Below, in pieces: positions 51,607 to 59,761 of a stretch of DNA of 59,761 nucleotides. Position 1 is the first letter of the stretch; every line of letters begins with the position of its first letter. The translations under genes and the position numbers were made by a program. Source of the DNA: DATGSL01 sp964645585 (GTDB lineage: Bacteria > Verrucomicrobiota > Verrucomicrobiia > Opitutales > T3Sed10-336); assembly GCA_964645585.1 (NCBI GenBank), contig CAZYAN010000026.1:1-59761 (forward strand), written 5' to 3'. A model generated the notes under the pieces. That model was not told the origin of the DNA and made no database searches. It saw only the letters and a list, made by a program, of their open reading frames with translations.

Positions 51607-52513
51607 GGCGGCGGAATCACGCTGGAAATGCGTCTGCGCCTACGACGGCGGCTGCTTCCAGGGCTGGCAAAGTCAGCCGAGCGGGCAAACCGTTCAAGAC
51701 ACCATTGAACGCGCGCTTGAGAAAATCTTTCATCGAAAGATCCGGATTCATGGCAGCTCCCGGACCGATACCGGCGTCCACGCGCGCGGCATGGTTTTCC
51801 ATTTCGACGCACGCTGGCGAGCCGCGCCCGAGCGCCTTGAACTCGCCCTGCGGCGCCTCCTGCCGTCGAGCATTCGCGTGGCGCCAATCACTCGGGCGCC
51901 GCCCGATTTCCATGCCCGATTTTCGGCGACCGGAAAGTTGTATCGATATTATCTTTACGAAGGCTGGCCAGACCCGTTTACGATCAACTACTGCTGGCCG
52001 CAATCGCGCGAGCTTTCTGTCGAGAGGATGCAAGCCGCGGCGGCCGTCTTGACCGGGAAGCACGACTTCACGGCGTTCGCCGCCTATCCCGGACGCGACT
52101 GGGAAACGCCCGTGCGCGACCTGCGCCGGCTGGACGTTCGCCGCACGGGAAAGCGAATCATCATTACCGCGGAAGCCGACGGCTTCCTTTACAAGATGGT
52201 CAGAAGCCTCGTCGGCGCCCTGGTCGATACCGGAACCGGAAAACTGACCGTTCGCCAAGTGCGCGAAATCCTTCGCTCCCGCAAACGCACCGCCCTCGTC
52301 GCCACCGCCCCGCCGCAAGGACTCTTTCTCGAGAAGGTATTTTATCACCAGACCAAACAACGCAACACGAACGCCCTCCGGCCGACGCGAGCGCGCAGGG
52401 GGGGCTCAGCAGCGTTTTCAGACGGATCTCCCGCCCGCCCGAACGCGACATTAAAAGGAACAGCTGTTCCTTTTAATATCGTTAAGCAGGCGCGGCCGAA
52501 AAAACCTGTTTAG
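51578..52513 (+). CDS. truA: tRNA pseudouridine synthase A
   Basis: 311 residues. TruA makes pseudouridine at positions 38-40 of tRNA anticodon arms. The catalytic Asp is Asp64 in SSRTDTGVHARG; other family blocks are YDGGCFQGWQSQPSGQTVQ, FSATGKLYRYYLY and MVRSLVGALVDTGTGKL. The core ends near 260. The last about 45 residues (from HQTKQRNT) are basic, not typical of the family, and are encoded by a region holding a 28-bp perfect palindrome. The true 3' end could thus be earlier in function though not in sequence. The start overlaps ruvX. Confidence 0.95.
   Translation: MTTKTSGTTKAAESRWKCVCAYDGGCFQGWQSQPSGQTVQDTIERALEKIFHRKIRIHGSSRTDTGVHARGMVFHFDARWRAAPERLELALRRLLPSSIRVAPITRAPPDFHARFSATGKLYRYYLYEGWPDPFTINYCWPQSRELSVERMQAAAAVLTGKHDFTAFAAYPGRDWETPVRDLRRLDVRRTGKRIIITAEADGFLYKMVRSLVGALVDTGTGKLTVRQVREILRSRKRTALVATAPPQGLFLEKVFYHQTKQRNTNALRPTRARRGGSAAFSDGSPARPNATLKGTAVPFNIVKQARPKKPV
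52450..52477. promoter_or_regulatory. 28-bp perfect palindrome in the 3' end of truA
   Basis: Symmetric arms of 14 bases: ATTAAAAGGAACAG on one side and its exact complement on the other, with no spacer. It lies inside the coding part of the truA C-terminal extension and 120 bases before the antiporter gene. As RNA it would fold into a stem with TTTTAAT on its 3' side, so it may act as a terminator-like element. As DNA it could be a dimeric operator. Confidence 0.55.
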
Positions 52514-52597
52514 AGGGTAAACGCCAGTTGGCGGCTTCAAAAAAGGTTGCGTCAACCGCGGGCGTCCGAACGATTCGGGGCGCAACCCGTTATAACC

Positions 52598-54106
52598 GTG
52601 ACTGATATCTCCTACGGCTGGCTCTCTATTCTCCCTCCACTTGTCGCGATCGGCCTGGCGATTGTGACCCGTCAGGTCGTCATTTCGCTCCTCGCGGGCG
52701 TCTGGGCTGGCTGGCTGATCATGGCGGACGGGCAGTTGTTCGTCGGCACCCGCGACACGATCGACGCCTTGGTCGCCGTCTTCGGCGAAGCGTGGCAGAC
52801 CCGGGTGATCCTGTTCACGCTGCTGATGGGCTCCTTGTTGATGCTGCTGTCCCGCAGCGGGGGGGTCGACGGCTTTGTTGTCTGGGCGCGGCAATGGCGA
52901 TGGGCGCGCTCACGAACGGGCGCTCAAGTGATGGCCTGGCTTCTCGGGCTCGGCGTTTTTATTGAGTCGACCATCACATGCCTGGTTGTCGGCACGGTTT
53001 CACGGCCGCTTTTTGACCGGTTGAGAATTTCCCGGGAAAAACTCGCCTACATCTGCGACTCGACGTCCGCGCCGGTCTGCATGCTGATTCCGATCAACAG
53101 CTGGGGCGCCTTAGTGCTCGGACTTTTAGGAGTGCAGGCCGCCGCCGGACATCTCGGAGACCAAGGAACGGTGTCGGTCTTTCTCAAGGCGGTCGCGCTC
53201 AATTTTTATTCCATTTTGTCGGTACTGTTCGTCTTTGGAATCTGTGTAACTGGCCGCGACTTCGGCCCAATGGCTCGTGCGGAACGGCGTGCCCGGGACG
53301 AGGGAAAACTCTGGCGCGACGGTGCCCAACCGGTCGTCGATGAATCGATCCTGTCGTCGGAGGCAAAGGAAGGTGTACCGGCGCGGCTGCGAAATATGCT
53401 GCTTCCGCTCACGGTTCTCGTGTTCACGGTCCCGGTGGGAATCGCGATAACCGGTATCACTGGTGTTCGTGAGAAAGTCGCGACTGGTGCCCTGAGCGAT
53501 CCGCGGCTGTTTCATTATTTAAATGAAGCTTCGGGTGCCACGGCCGTTTTATGGGCGGTACTTCTTGCGCTCGCGATTGCTATCGTGATGCTCCTGGTTC
53601 AGCGGATTTTCACGGTCACTGAAATCACCGATCTCGTGTTTCGGGGCGCCGGTGGGATGCTGCCGCTGGCCGCGGTGATGATGCTGGCGTTCGCGATCGG
53701 AATGACGACCTCCGAACTGGGAACGGGTCCGTGGGTCGCCGCCGCGGTTGAACCGCACCTCAACGCCGCGATCATCGCACCTGTCATCTTTCTTGTCTCC
53801 TGCTTCGTTGCCTTCGCGACTGGAACCAGCTTCGGCACGATGGCGATCATGGTCCCGCTGGCGGTTCCGCTGGCCGCAGCTTATTCCACGGACGGATCGA
53901 CACTCGTTCTGCCGCTTGTCGTGGGCGCCGTGCTTGGCGGCGCGGTGTTTGGCGATCATTGTTCGCCGATCAGCGATACGACTGTCGTCTCCTCCATGGC
54001 CGCCGCGAGTGACCACATCGATCATGTTCGGACGCAGCTGCCCTACGCGCTCGCGGTCGGCGGCACCGTCGCCGTGCTCTATCTTGTGATCGGCCTGCTG
54101 GGATAA
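52598..54106 (+). CDS. nhaC: NhaC-family Na+/H+ antiporter
   Basis: 502 residues from a GTG at 52598; a TTG at 52547 in the same frame would add 17 residues of poor quality. About 11-12 membrane helices (SILPPLVAIGLAIVTRQVVISLLAGVWAGW and so on). Family blocks are AWLLGLGVFIESTITCLVVG, CDSTSAPVCMLIPINSWGALVLGLLG and TGTSFGTMAIMVPLAVPLAAAY. It ends with GAVLGGAVFGDHCSPISDTTVVSS, a segment shared by NhaC-like antiporters of marine bacteria. It should expel Na+ or exchange organic anions with ions. The betaine synthase in the window also points to salt handling. Confidence 0.9.
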   Translation: MTDISYGWLSILPPLVAIGLAIVTRQVVISLLAGVWAGWLIMADGQLFVGTRDTIDALVAVFGEAWQTRVILFTLLMGSLLMLLSRSGGVDGFVVWARQWRWARSRTGAQVMAWLLGLGVFIESTITCLVVGTVSRPLFDRLRISREKLAYICDSTSAPVCMLIPINSWGALVLGLLGVQAAAGHLGDQGTVSVFLKAVALNFYSILSVLFVFGICVTGRDFGPMARAERRARDEGKLWRDGAQPVVDESILSSEAKEGVPARLRNMLLPLTVLVFTVPVGIAITGITGVREKVATGALSDPRLFHYLNEASGATAVLWAVLLALAIAIVMLLVQRIFTVTEITDLVFRGAGGMLPLAAVMMLAFAIGMTTSELGTGPWVAAAVEPHLNAAIIAPVIFLVSCFVAFATGTSFGTMAIMVPLAVPLAAAYSTDGSTLVLPLVVGAVLGGAVFGDHCSPISDTTVVSSMAAASDHIDHVRTQLPYALAVGGTVAVLYLVIGLLG

Positions 54107-54135
54107 GTGGAAACAGAATACAAAAAACGATAAAT

Positions 54136-54184
54136 GGAACCGCTTAATGGCACTCTTCTTCGTTGAGTGATCGATCCCGGTTCC
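54136..54184. terminator. Possible bidirectional terminator
   Basis: GGAACCG (54136-54142) and CGGTTCC (54178-54184), with an inner CACTC/GAGTG pair, lie between the convergent nhaC and dehydrogenase stops. The loop is long, so pairing would be weak. Confidence 0.3.
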
Positions 54185-54186
54185 CC

Positions 54187-55401
54187 TTACCTCTTCGTCA
54201 GCTTATAAATGGAGCCGCCGAGCGAAACGATATAGAGTTCTCCGGCGCGGTCGATGCCAAAGCTGGAAATCTGCGACCCTTTCGCGATCCTCTTGCGTTC
54301 GATCAGCTTCTTCTTCTCAGAATCGTAATCCAGCGCGAAGATCAATCCGGTGACGTAGTCGCCATAGATGTATCGTCCATTCAGTTCCGGTAATTCACTG
54401 CCCCGATAAACATATCCGCCAGTAATCGACCGCATCTCTGAATGGGGGTGCTCCACAATCGGCGCGGTGAAAGCCGCGCGGTCAACTCCTTCCGGCACAC
54501 CATCAAATTCATGTGTCCCTTCCAAATAAGGCCAGCCGTAATTGTGCCCCTTTTCTATAATGTAAATCTTCTCCCATTCGTTTTGACAAACGTCGCCTGC
54601 CCAGAGATCGCCGGTTTCGGGATCAAAGGCGAACCGCCAGACATTCCGCAGTCCCCAGGCGAAGAGCTCACCGCGCGCGTCCATCCGTCCGACCAGTGGA
54701 TTGTCCGCCGGAATCGCGTAGGGCCGGCCATCCTGCTCGCGATTTACGTCAATTCTCAGAATCGTGCCGAGGAGCGTGTTCAAGTTTTGTCCGTTCTTTT
54801 GCGGATCGCCAGCGCCTCCGCCATCTCCAAAGGACAAATACAAGTAGCCGTCCGGCCCGAAATCGAGCATCCCTCCGTTGTGGTTGCCGGCGAACTGGTC
54901 GACCTCCAGGAAGACCTTCTCACTGTTACGATCGATGCGACGCCGATCCGCATCCATGCGGAAGCGCGCCACCACGCCGCGCCGCCGCTCAGCGGCACCT
55001 TTTGGATTCGTCGCCGAATAATGCAAGAACAGGAGGCCGTTCTCCCGGAAGTCCGGATGAAAGGCGAGTCCGAGCAAACCTTCTTCATTATGACCCCGAT
55101 TACCCTCCACATCACTGACTGGACTGCGAACGACATCCGATAAATCGAGCGCCACCACAAGATCGTCCGGAGCCGCCTCGGGGCGATTGGGGAATGACAG
55201 AACGCGCCCGCGCTGCTCAAGTACGTAGAGCCGACCCGTTTCGTCAGGCGCCTCGATTAAATAAACAGGCCGTTCGAATTCCAGTGAGGGAAACGCCTCC
55301 ACCAACTGGTACTCCTCGGGCGTTTCCGCCTGGCACGCCCCGCAAAGCAACACCGCAAGACTGGAAAGGAAGCTTTTTGCCAAAAAATCGCTGATGCACA
55401 T
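54187..55401 (-). CDS. PQQ-dependent sugar dehydrogenase-like lipoprotein
   Basis: 404 residues. A signal peptide with a lipobox (LLCGAC) predicts a lipid-anchored or periplasmic protein. A six-bladed propeller of the soluble glucose dehydrogenase/aldose sugar dehydrogenase kind is seen: EEGLLGLAFHPDFRENGLLFLHY, FAGNHNGGMLDFGPDGYLYLSFGDGGG, WGLRNVWRFAFDPETGDLWAGDV, NYGWPYLEG and GGYVYRGSELPELNGRYIYGDY. The His, Asn and Arg residues that hold PQQ and calcium in such enzymes have counterparts, notably GNHNGG and WGLRNVWR. Without further evidence the exact sugar and need for PQQ remain open. Confidence 0.9.
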   Translation of the reverse strand: MCISDFLAKSFLSSLAVLLCGACQAETPEEYQLVEAFPSLEFERPVYLIEAPDETGRLYVLEQRGRVLSFPNRPEAAPDDLVVALDLSDVVRSPVSDVEGNRGHNEEGLLGLAFHPDFRENGLLFLHYSATNPKGAAERRRGVVARFRMDADRRRIDRNSEKVFLEVDQFAGNHNGGMLDFGPDGYLYLSFGDGGGAGDPQKNGQNLNTLLGTILRIDVNREQDGRPYAIPADNPLVGRMDARGELFAWGLRNVWRFAFDPETGDLWAGDVCQNEWEKIYIIEKGHNYGWPYLEGTHEFDGVPEGVDRAAFTAPIVEHPHSEMRSITGGYVYRGSELPELNGRYIYGDYVTGLIFALDYDSEKKKLIERKRIAKGSQISSFGIDRAGELYIVSLGGSIYKLTKR

Positions 55402-55500
55402 GCGGCGGAAGGGTAGCTAAAAATGGCCCTGCGGGCAAGCGCGCACAACCCGTTCGCCGCCTTTGTACTGCTCCTTGATCCACGCCGCCGGAATGCCCGT

Positions 55501-55860
55501 TTACGACGGTTCCTTCTCCACCGAACGCAGCAGGCTGCCGCCGGCAAGTACCGTTACCATCAGCCCCATCACCACATGGATAAGCGTCGGAGCGAGCGAG
55601 TCGACGAACCCGAGAATGATCGGTGCGACAAAAAGCCAAAGGCCGAGCAAAAGACTCATTCCCGCGAGAATTCGCAGGAGTCCTGGACGCGCCGCTTCAG
55701 CGAGCGAAACCAGCATCAACGCGACGCCGATAACGATACTGCTCCACATCGCATTGGAGAGATCCGTAAACCAGACAAGAAACGGCGCCATCACAAGCCA
55801 AAGGCCAATGAGAAAATTGATCCAGTTCGCAACCCGAATTTCTTCCCTGACATAGCCCAT
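55501..55860 (-). CDS. SPW-repeat membrane protein
   Basis: 119 residues with two copies of the SPW repeat: ANWINFLIGLWLVMAPFLVWF and, later, LAGMSLLLGLWLFVAPIILGF. Each copy gives one to two membrane helices; about four helices in all. The function of SPW proteins is unknown. It begins a small minus-strand group with the dehydrogenase, 100 bases apart, in which no element was seen. The 5' gap to the HAD gene (55861-56130) shows no further gene and only a stretch weakly like the dispersed repeat (CCGGGCGCAAGACGG). Confidence 0.85.
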   Translation of the reverse strand: MGYVREEIRVANWINFLIGLWLVMAPFLVWFTDLSNAMWSSIVIGVALMLVSLAEAARPGLLRILAGMSLLLGLWLFVAPIILGFVDSLAPTLIHVVMGLMVTVLAGGSLLRSVEKEPS

Positions 55861-56130
55861 GACGCACCGGACGTTCCCCTTGAAAAAAGAATACCCGACA
55901 ATTCGTCGGTCGCAACGGAACCCGCCCCGAGCATCCCCTCGGATTTTCCCCGAGCCGATCTCCCTGCAAGAGTCGGCGGTTTAGCGACTCAGATGAACTC
56001 CCGATTTTTGAAAAGCCCTCGCCAGCCCGGGCGCAAGACGGAACCGCTCCATACCCATGGCTCGTTCCGGGCTGCAGAGCAGACTGGCGATTGCCTTTCG
56101 CCGTTCCAGCATGCGATGCTGTCCTTTCCT

Positions 56131-56787
56131 ATGAAATTTGGTGTAATTTTTGATTGGGACGGGGTTGTCATCGACTCTCGACGACAGCACGAAAAGAGTT
56201 GGGATCGTCTTGCGGCCGAGGAGAAACTCGATCTCCCGGAAGGACATTTCCTGAAGGGGTTCGGGATGAAGAATAACCGCATTATCCCGCACGTTCTCGG
56301 TTGGACGGAAGATCTTGATGAAGTGGCCCGGCTCGCGGCTAGAAAGGAGGAGCTCTACCGTGAGATCATTCAGGAAGACGGGATCGGACCCTTGCCGGGT
56401 GTGCGAGAGTTCCTGGAAACCCTCCGGCAGGAAAAAATTCCCTGCGCGATCGGCTCATCCACCGAGCGGAAGAACATTGAGGTCATTCTTGAGGTGATCG
56501 GCCTGGGCGACTTCTTTTCCGTGATCGTCTCGGCCGATGACGCAACCCACGGAAAGCCCCATCCCGAAATCTTCCTCAATGCCGCGAAGAAACTGAATCT
56601 CCCGCCGGAACAGTGTATTGTAATCGAGGATACACAAGTCGGTGTCGATGCCGCTCATGCCGGCGGCATGAAGGTGATAGCCGTGACGACCACCCACCCT
56701 CGCGACACGTTCAATAACACCGACCGAATCGTCGATCGCCTGGATGAACTGGCAATCGATGAACTCCGAGCCCTGGTAGATCGATAG
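56131..56787 (+). CDS. HAD-family phosphatase (beta-phosphoglucomutase-like)
   Basis: 218 residues from the ATG at 56131; an ATG at 56116 adds five residues. HAD motifs: FDWDGVVIDS (nucleophile Asp and partner Asp near 8 and 10), GSSTERKN (motif II Ser), the Lys in HGKPHPEIF, and IEDTQVGVDAAHAGGMKVIAV (motif IV acids). A helical cap between motifs I and II is of the beta-PGM/phosphoglycolate phosphatase type. The start GVVIDSRRQHEKSWDRLA is like beta-PGM, but the substrate is not fixed by sequence. It converges with the CARDB gene after 24 bases. Confidence 0.9.
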   Translation: MKFGVIFDWDGVVIDSRRQHEKSWDRLAAEEKLDLPEGHFLKGFGMKNNRIIPHVLGWTEDLDEVARLAARKEELYREIIQEDGIGPLPGVREFLETLRQEKIPCAIGSSTERKNIEVILEVIGLGDFFSVIVSADDATHGKPHPEIFLNAAKKLNLPPEQCIVIEDTQVGVDAAHAGGMKVIAVTTTHPRDTFNNTDRIVDRLDELAIDELRALVDR

Positions 56788-56811
56788 ATTTCGGCCGGAT
56801 TTCGGCCACCG

Positions 56812-59721
56812 TCACTGTCCGTTTAAATCGACGTTAACACGGAGGAATCGCGCCCCGCCAGCTTCGTCAATCGAAGTATTGTCACGTACAGTGATTACAG
56901 CCGAATACCCCTGATCCGCAGCGCTGAGAACGAGCGGGCTTTCGGTCAGGCCGCCAACCCCCGTAAGGCTCCGCGGGCCGTGACGACTCAGGAACGGCGG
57001 TTCGAACTCAATCAGCGGACTCCACTGATTGAGATCCTCGGAGACCTCGACAGTATAGCGCAGGTCGGTCGACGCCTTCACAAGGTTGAAACTGATTCGG
57101 AGAAACTCCTTGTCGTCCACTACGACAAATCCTGCTTGGTCCGTCCTTTGCGTCTCTGGAAGATGCGGATTCTGATCGAAGGCGTATTGACGGAGCTGTT
57201 GTTCCAATTCGTCAGGGTCTTCCAGTGCAAGCGTGATTTGGTAATCATCGGCCCACCTTGAGATATCCCGGGTCGCATCGACTGGAACAATGTTGAACAG
57301 CCCAATACCGCTCTGGGCGTAGATGTTCGTTTCATCCGATTCCGCCACGTCGCTATTGGAGTCAACAAAGAGAAGGAGCGAGAATTCGTAGTTCAGCAGC
57401 TCCGCCCGTGCCTCGGCCGATATGGACAGCGCAGTCGCACCCGCGTCAGCGATCCCGAGCGCCTTGAGGATCGTTAATTCATCTGGAAGCATCAGCTCGG
57501 CATCGTACGACAACGTCGACCCTTCCGGCCGCTGCGCGGAAACTCCTGGCATGTAACCATCCTCGACAATGTCGGCCAACGATGCGATCAGCGGTGCCTC
57601 TATCCAAGGTGTCCCTTCCACGTCTTCCGCGGCTTCCTCGGAGTCGGGAATCTCTCTGCCCCGGAGTTCGATCCGGTGATTGTATAACGTCCCTCCTGGA
57701 ACCGCCCCAAGGCCAGTATTCCCAATATCAAAGGTGAATTGAAGGGGCGATAACGGATAGTAGATCTTTCCTTGGTCATAACTCGCCGACCGCAGAACGA
57801 GATCCGGCAGACGCCGTATCCGGATGTCGCGGCCTGTACTCCAGAAATAATTGTTTTCCAGCGACCACTCGCTGATCTTCTCGAATGGATCCACCAGAAC
57901 CGCGAGGTAGTAGTCGCCTGACGGCGTATCGAGCGGCAGGCTTAAGTCGCCGGAAAAGACCAAGCGTCTGCCGCTGTCGAACGACTGCACACGGGCGAAA
58001 TGACCCAGAATGACATCATCCGAGTTGCCCCAGACGGTATCCGTTGACAGACGAACCGCGACATCTGAAACATTAAGGTTTATCCCTTGCAGCGCGGCTC
58101 CTTGATTGCGAATGGTGACCTCAAGCGGCAAGCGATCCCGGTCGAGCACATATTCTCCAGCTGTAAACGCAGCGTTTGTGACAAAGAGGTCAGGCAAATC
58201 CATGGAAACCACCTGCACTTCGTCGAGAAACGCTGCGTCCTCCCCGTGGCTGTCGATCCCCGTCTTTACATACTCCCAGCGGAGTATCTGTGGTCCGGAC
58301 GGGACAAGAAATTCAACAGTCGTCCAATCTTGATCGCCCACCAGGCGCGCGCGCTCCACACCGCTAATCGAAAAGCTGAAGTAGCCCGCGGCAGGAGCCG
58401 CGGAAAGTTTCCAAGAAAACTTCAGCGTCGCCGGACCTGACGGTGCTACTTCGATCTCCCGCTCCAGCCAACTGGTCTCTCCTGGCCCAATTCGACCGCT
58501 CTGCGCGGCATCGACTCCGTCCGCCGACGACCTTCCACCATCCGCAAGCAGGCGATCCTCTTGCCCAAACCACGCGCTTCCGGGACTCGTACTCCATCCA
58601 CTGTCCACCCACAGGAAAGGCCACGGATAAAGATCGTCGTCCAGCGCCTCGGACAAAGAAACGAGTGATGCCGTTGCCTCCACCCGAACGACATCCACCC
58701 AGGCCGCATCCCGTCCAGAGCTGTCGGACTCGTCCTTGATGTAGCTCCAAGTCACCTGAGACAGACCGGCCGGGAGATCGATGCTCACTTTGGTCCAGTC
58801 AACTTCCCCGGAGAGTCGCTGCTGCTCAATAGCGTCGACGGAGACAGCCAAATAATCCTCTTTCACGCCATTCAGCCCTTCCACCCTCTCGGATGAAACT
58901 TTCCAGAAAAACGAAAGAGTCGACGGAACAGCTAAATCCAGCGAGATCGAGAAGGTACTGATTTGCCCATCGCCAATACCGGCGCTCTGGGCGGCCGAAA
59001 TTCCATCGAATGTCTCATCCGATTGGCCAAACCAAGGCCATTCACCCGGAGCGCCGTTCGCGATGGTCGCACCTGCAGGCGAAATCAACAGCGCGTCCTT
59101 TAGCCCAACCGCGCCAAACATCAGATCAGAGGCCTCGGACAGCCATCCGTTATCGTCCTCGTCAGATTCGGGTACCGCCAGATTCCGATCCGCGTAAATC
59201 GCCAGATGATACTGCACACCGGGCCTGACCGTCTCCGGCACCGAAGCCGTGATTCCATAAGTAACCGTTTCTCCCGCCGCGATTCCGAGCATCTCCGGAT
59301 ACACGATTAGTTCGATGTCGTCCTCATCGCCTAATACATCATTTTCCGAAAGATACAGAACTGTATGAAAAGATTCTCCATACGGTACGTCACCGAGGCC
59401 GTCGTTAACCAGGGTCACCTCAAAAGAGAGTTCGTCACCGATTGCGTAAAAGCCGCTATCAAATGACGCGTTGCCGACTCGAAGATTTGGCCGGCGATCA
59501 ATTACAATATCCGGCACGGCTGAAATCCAAATATTATTTTCCTCGTCGAACTCCTCGACCGAGTCATCCCGGTCGATGACAACTACGAGATAATACTCAC
59601 CCGCCGAAAGCTCCTCCGGCAAGGCGAAGGAAGCCTGATAGACGAACCGACCATTCTGATCAAGATCCCGAAACCGCGACAGATCACCTAAAAACAGGTC
59701 GCCCGAATCGTAAGCGTCCGG
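56812..59721 (-). CDS. Large secreted CARDB / jelly-roll protein, 5' end missing
   Basis: About 969 codons remain; no start codon is visible, and an in-frame TGA at 59722-59724 cuts the frame where a CARDB domain is plainly already under way (DSGDLFLGDLSRFRDLDQNG). Order by eye: CARDB-like modules (first residues to about 190, and about 500-650), two jelly-roll modules of the 'IG-x-G-x-x-S-x-L...FFWKVSSE...DWTKVSIDLPAG...WVDVVRV' kind, and a C-terminal module (YTVEVSEDLNQWSPL...GGARFLRVNVD) typical of large secreted proteins in Verrucomicrobia. Likely a cell-surface binding or adhesin protein. The last about 40 bases of the window look unrelated to the gene. Confidence 0.8.
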   Translation of the reverse strand, partial: PDAYDSGDLFLGDLSRFRDLDQNGRFVYQASFALPEELSAGEYYLVVVIDRDDSVEEFDEENNIWISAVPDIVIDRRPNLRVGNASFDSGFYAIGDELSFEVTLVNDGLGDVPYGESFHTVLYLSENDVLGDEDDIELIVYPEMLGIAAGETVTYGITASVPETVRPGVQYHLAIYADRNLAVPESDEDDNGWLSEASDLMFGAVGLKDALLISPAGATIANGAPGEWPWFGQSDETFDGISAAQSAGIGDGQISTFSISLDLAVPSTLSFFWKVSSERVEGLNGVKEDYLAVSVDAIEQQRLSGEVDWTKVSIDLPAGLSQVTWSYIKDESDSSGRDAAWVDVVRVEATASLVSLSEALDDDLYPWPFLWVDSGWSTSPGSAWFGQEDRLLADGGRSSADGVDAAQSGRIGPGETSWLEREIEVAPSGPATLKFSWKLSAAPAAGYFSFSISGVERARLVGDQDWTTVEFLVPSGPQILRWEYVKTGIDSHGEDAAFLDEVQVVSMDLPDLFVTNAAFTAGEYVLDRDRLPLEVTIRNQGAALQGINLNVSDVAVRLSTDTVWGNSDDVILGHFARVQSFDSGRRLVFSGDLSLPLDTPSGDYYLAVLVDPFEKISEWSLENNYFWSTGRDIRIRRLPDLVLRSASYDQGKIYYPLSPLQFTFDIGNTGLGAVPGGTLYNHRIELRGREIPDSEEAAEDVEGTPWIEAPLIASLADIVEDGYMPGVSAQRPEGSTLSYDAELMLPDELTILKALGIADAGATALSISAEARAELLNYEFSLLLFVDSNSDVAESDETNIYAQSGIGLFNIVPVDATRDISRWADDYQITLALEDPDELEQQLRQYAFDQNPHLPETQRTDQAGFVVVDDKEFLRISFNLVKASTDLRYTVEVSEDLNQWSPLIEFEPPFLSRHGPRSLTGVGGLTESPLVLSAADQGYSAVITVRDNTSIDEAGGARFLRVNVDLNGQ

Positions 59722-59761
59722 TCATCTGCCCCCTTCACGGGCGGTGCGGCGCCTGGTATGC

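Noticed and set aside
55423..56130. 5' extension of the HAD gene to 55423
   Set aside because: It is antisense to the SPW gene, rich in Arg, His and Pro, and the HAD start at 56131 is clear.
1..59761. tRNA, rRNA, CRISPR array, transposon or prophage
   Set aside because: No cloverleaf, repeat-spacer array, transposase or integrase was recognised by eye on either strand.

Overview
The window reads as a GC-rich bacterial chromosome fragment, most likely from the Verrucomicrobiota (an Opitutae/Puniceicoccales-like lineage) and plausibly marine or salt-adapted. Evidence: a long 'insertion-type' IspG, a PVC-style CdsA signature, a CARDB/jelly-roll secreted giant with the C-terminal module common in Verrucomicrobia, mcsA-mcsB-clpC without ctsR nearby, many secreted propeller and hydrolase proteins, a fused glycine-betaine methyltransferase and an NhaC-type Na+/H+ antiporter. 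No rRNA, tRNA, CRISPR, integrase or transposase is visible. The right end breaks inside a gene and may be a contig edge.

Layout. 1-4.1 kb: start of a gene running off the left edge, a small lipoprotein, a short conserved-looking protein, a toroid-type protein of unknown function, hisF, and relics of a beta-helix surface protein. 4.1-9.7 kb: EVE protein, SGNH hydrolase, xseB-dxs, a secreted propeller protein. 9.7-13.8 kb: minus-strand mcsA-mcsB-clpC operon (protein-arginine phosphorylation and Clp proteolysis). 14.0-19.0 kb: minus-strand aminotransferase, ahcY, metK and purM, with a palindromic operator candidate before metK. 19.2-33.5 kb: esterase, EamA permease, HrpB helicase, M3 oligopeptidase, beta-CASP nuclease, thiH-thiS, SBBP propeller protein, EEP-family phosphatase/nuclease, NDH-2. 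33.5-39 kb: candidate small RNA, glycine-betaine synthase, gene-free repeat-bearing stretch, clpB. 39.2-48 kb: plus-strand Tat-exported oxidoreductase, apbE, then uppS-cdsA-dxr-rseP-ispG. 48-59.8 kb: PepSY protein, ThiF-rhodanese, manC-ruvX-truA, nhaC, PQQ-type dehydrogenase, SPW protein, HAD phosphatase and the truncated CARDB protein.

How it fits together. dxs, dxr and ispG supply isoprenoid precursors that uppS elongates into the lipid carrier for wall synthesis; cdsA makes CDP-diacylglycerol, and rseP handles envelope-stress proteolysis. metK and ahcY run the activated-methyl cycle, whose largest consumer here would be the betaine synthase; betaine and the Na+/H+ antiporter both point to osmotic and sodium homeostasis. 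mcsA/mcsB/clpC and clpB are two Hsp100 stress arms. ThiS, ThiH and ThiF belong to thiamine thiazole synthesis, but ThiG is absent from the window.

The least explained signals are non-coding: a dispersed intergenic repeat (three copies), AT-rich iterated motifs after two minus-strand genes, many short hairpins, a 26-bp palindrome before metK, a 28-bp perfect palindrome at the end of truA, and a terminator-ended plus-strand segment near 33.6-33.8 kb.
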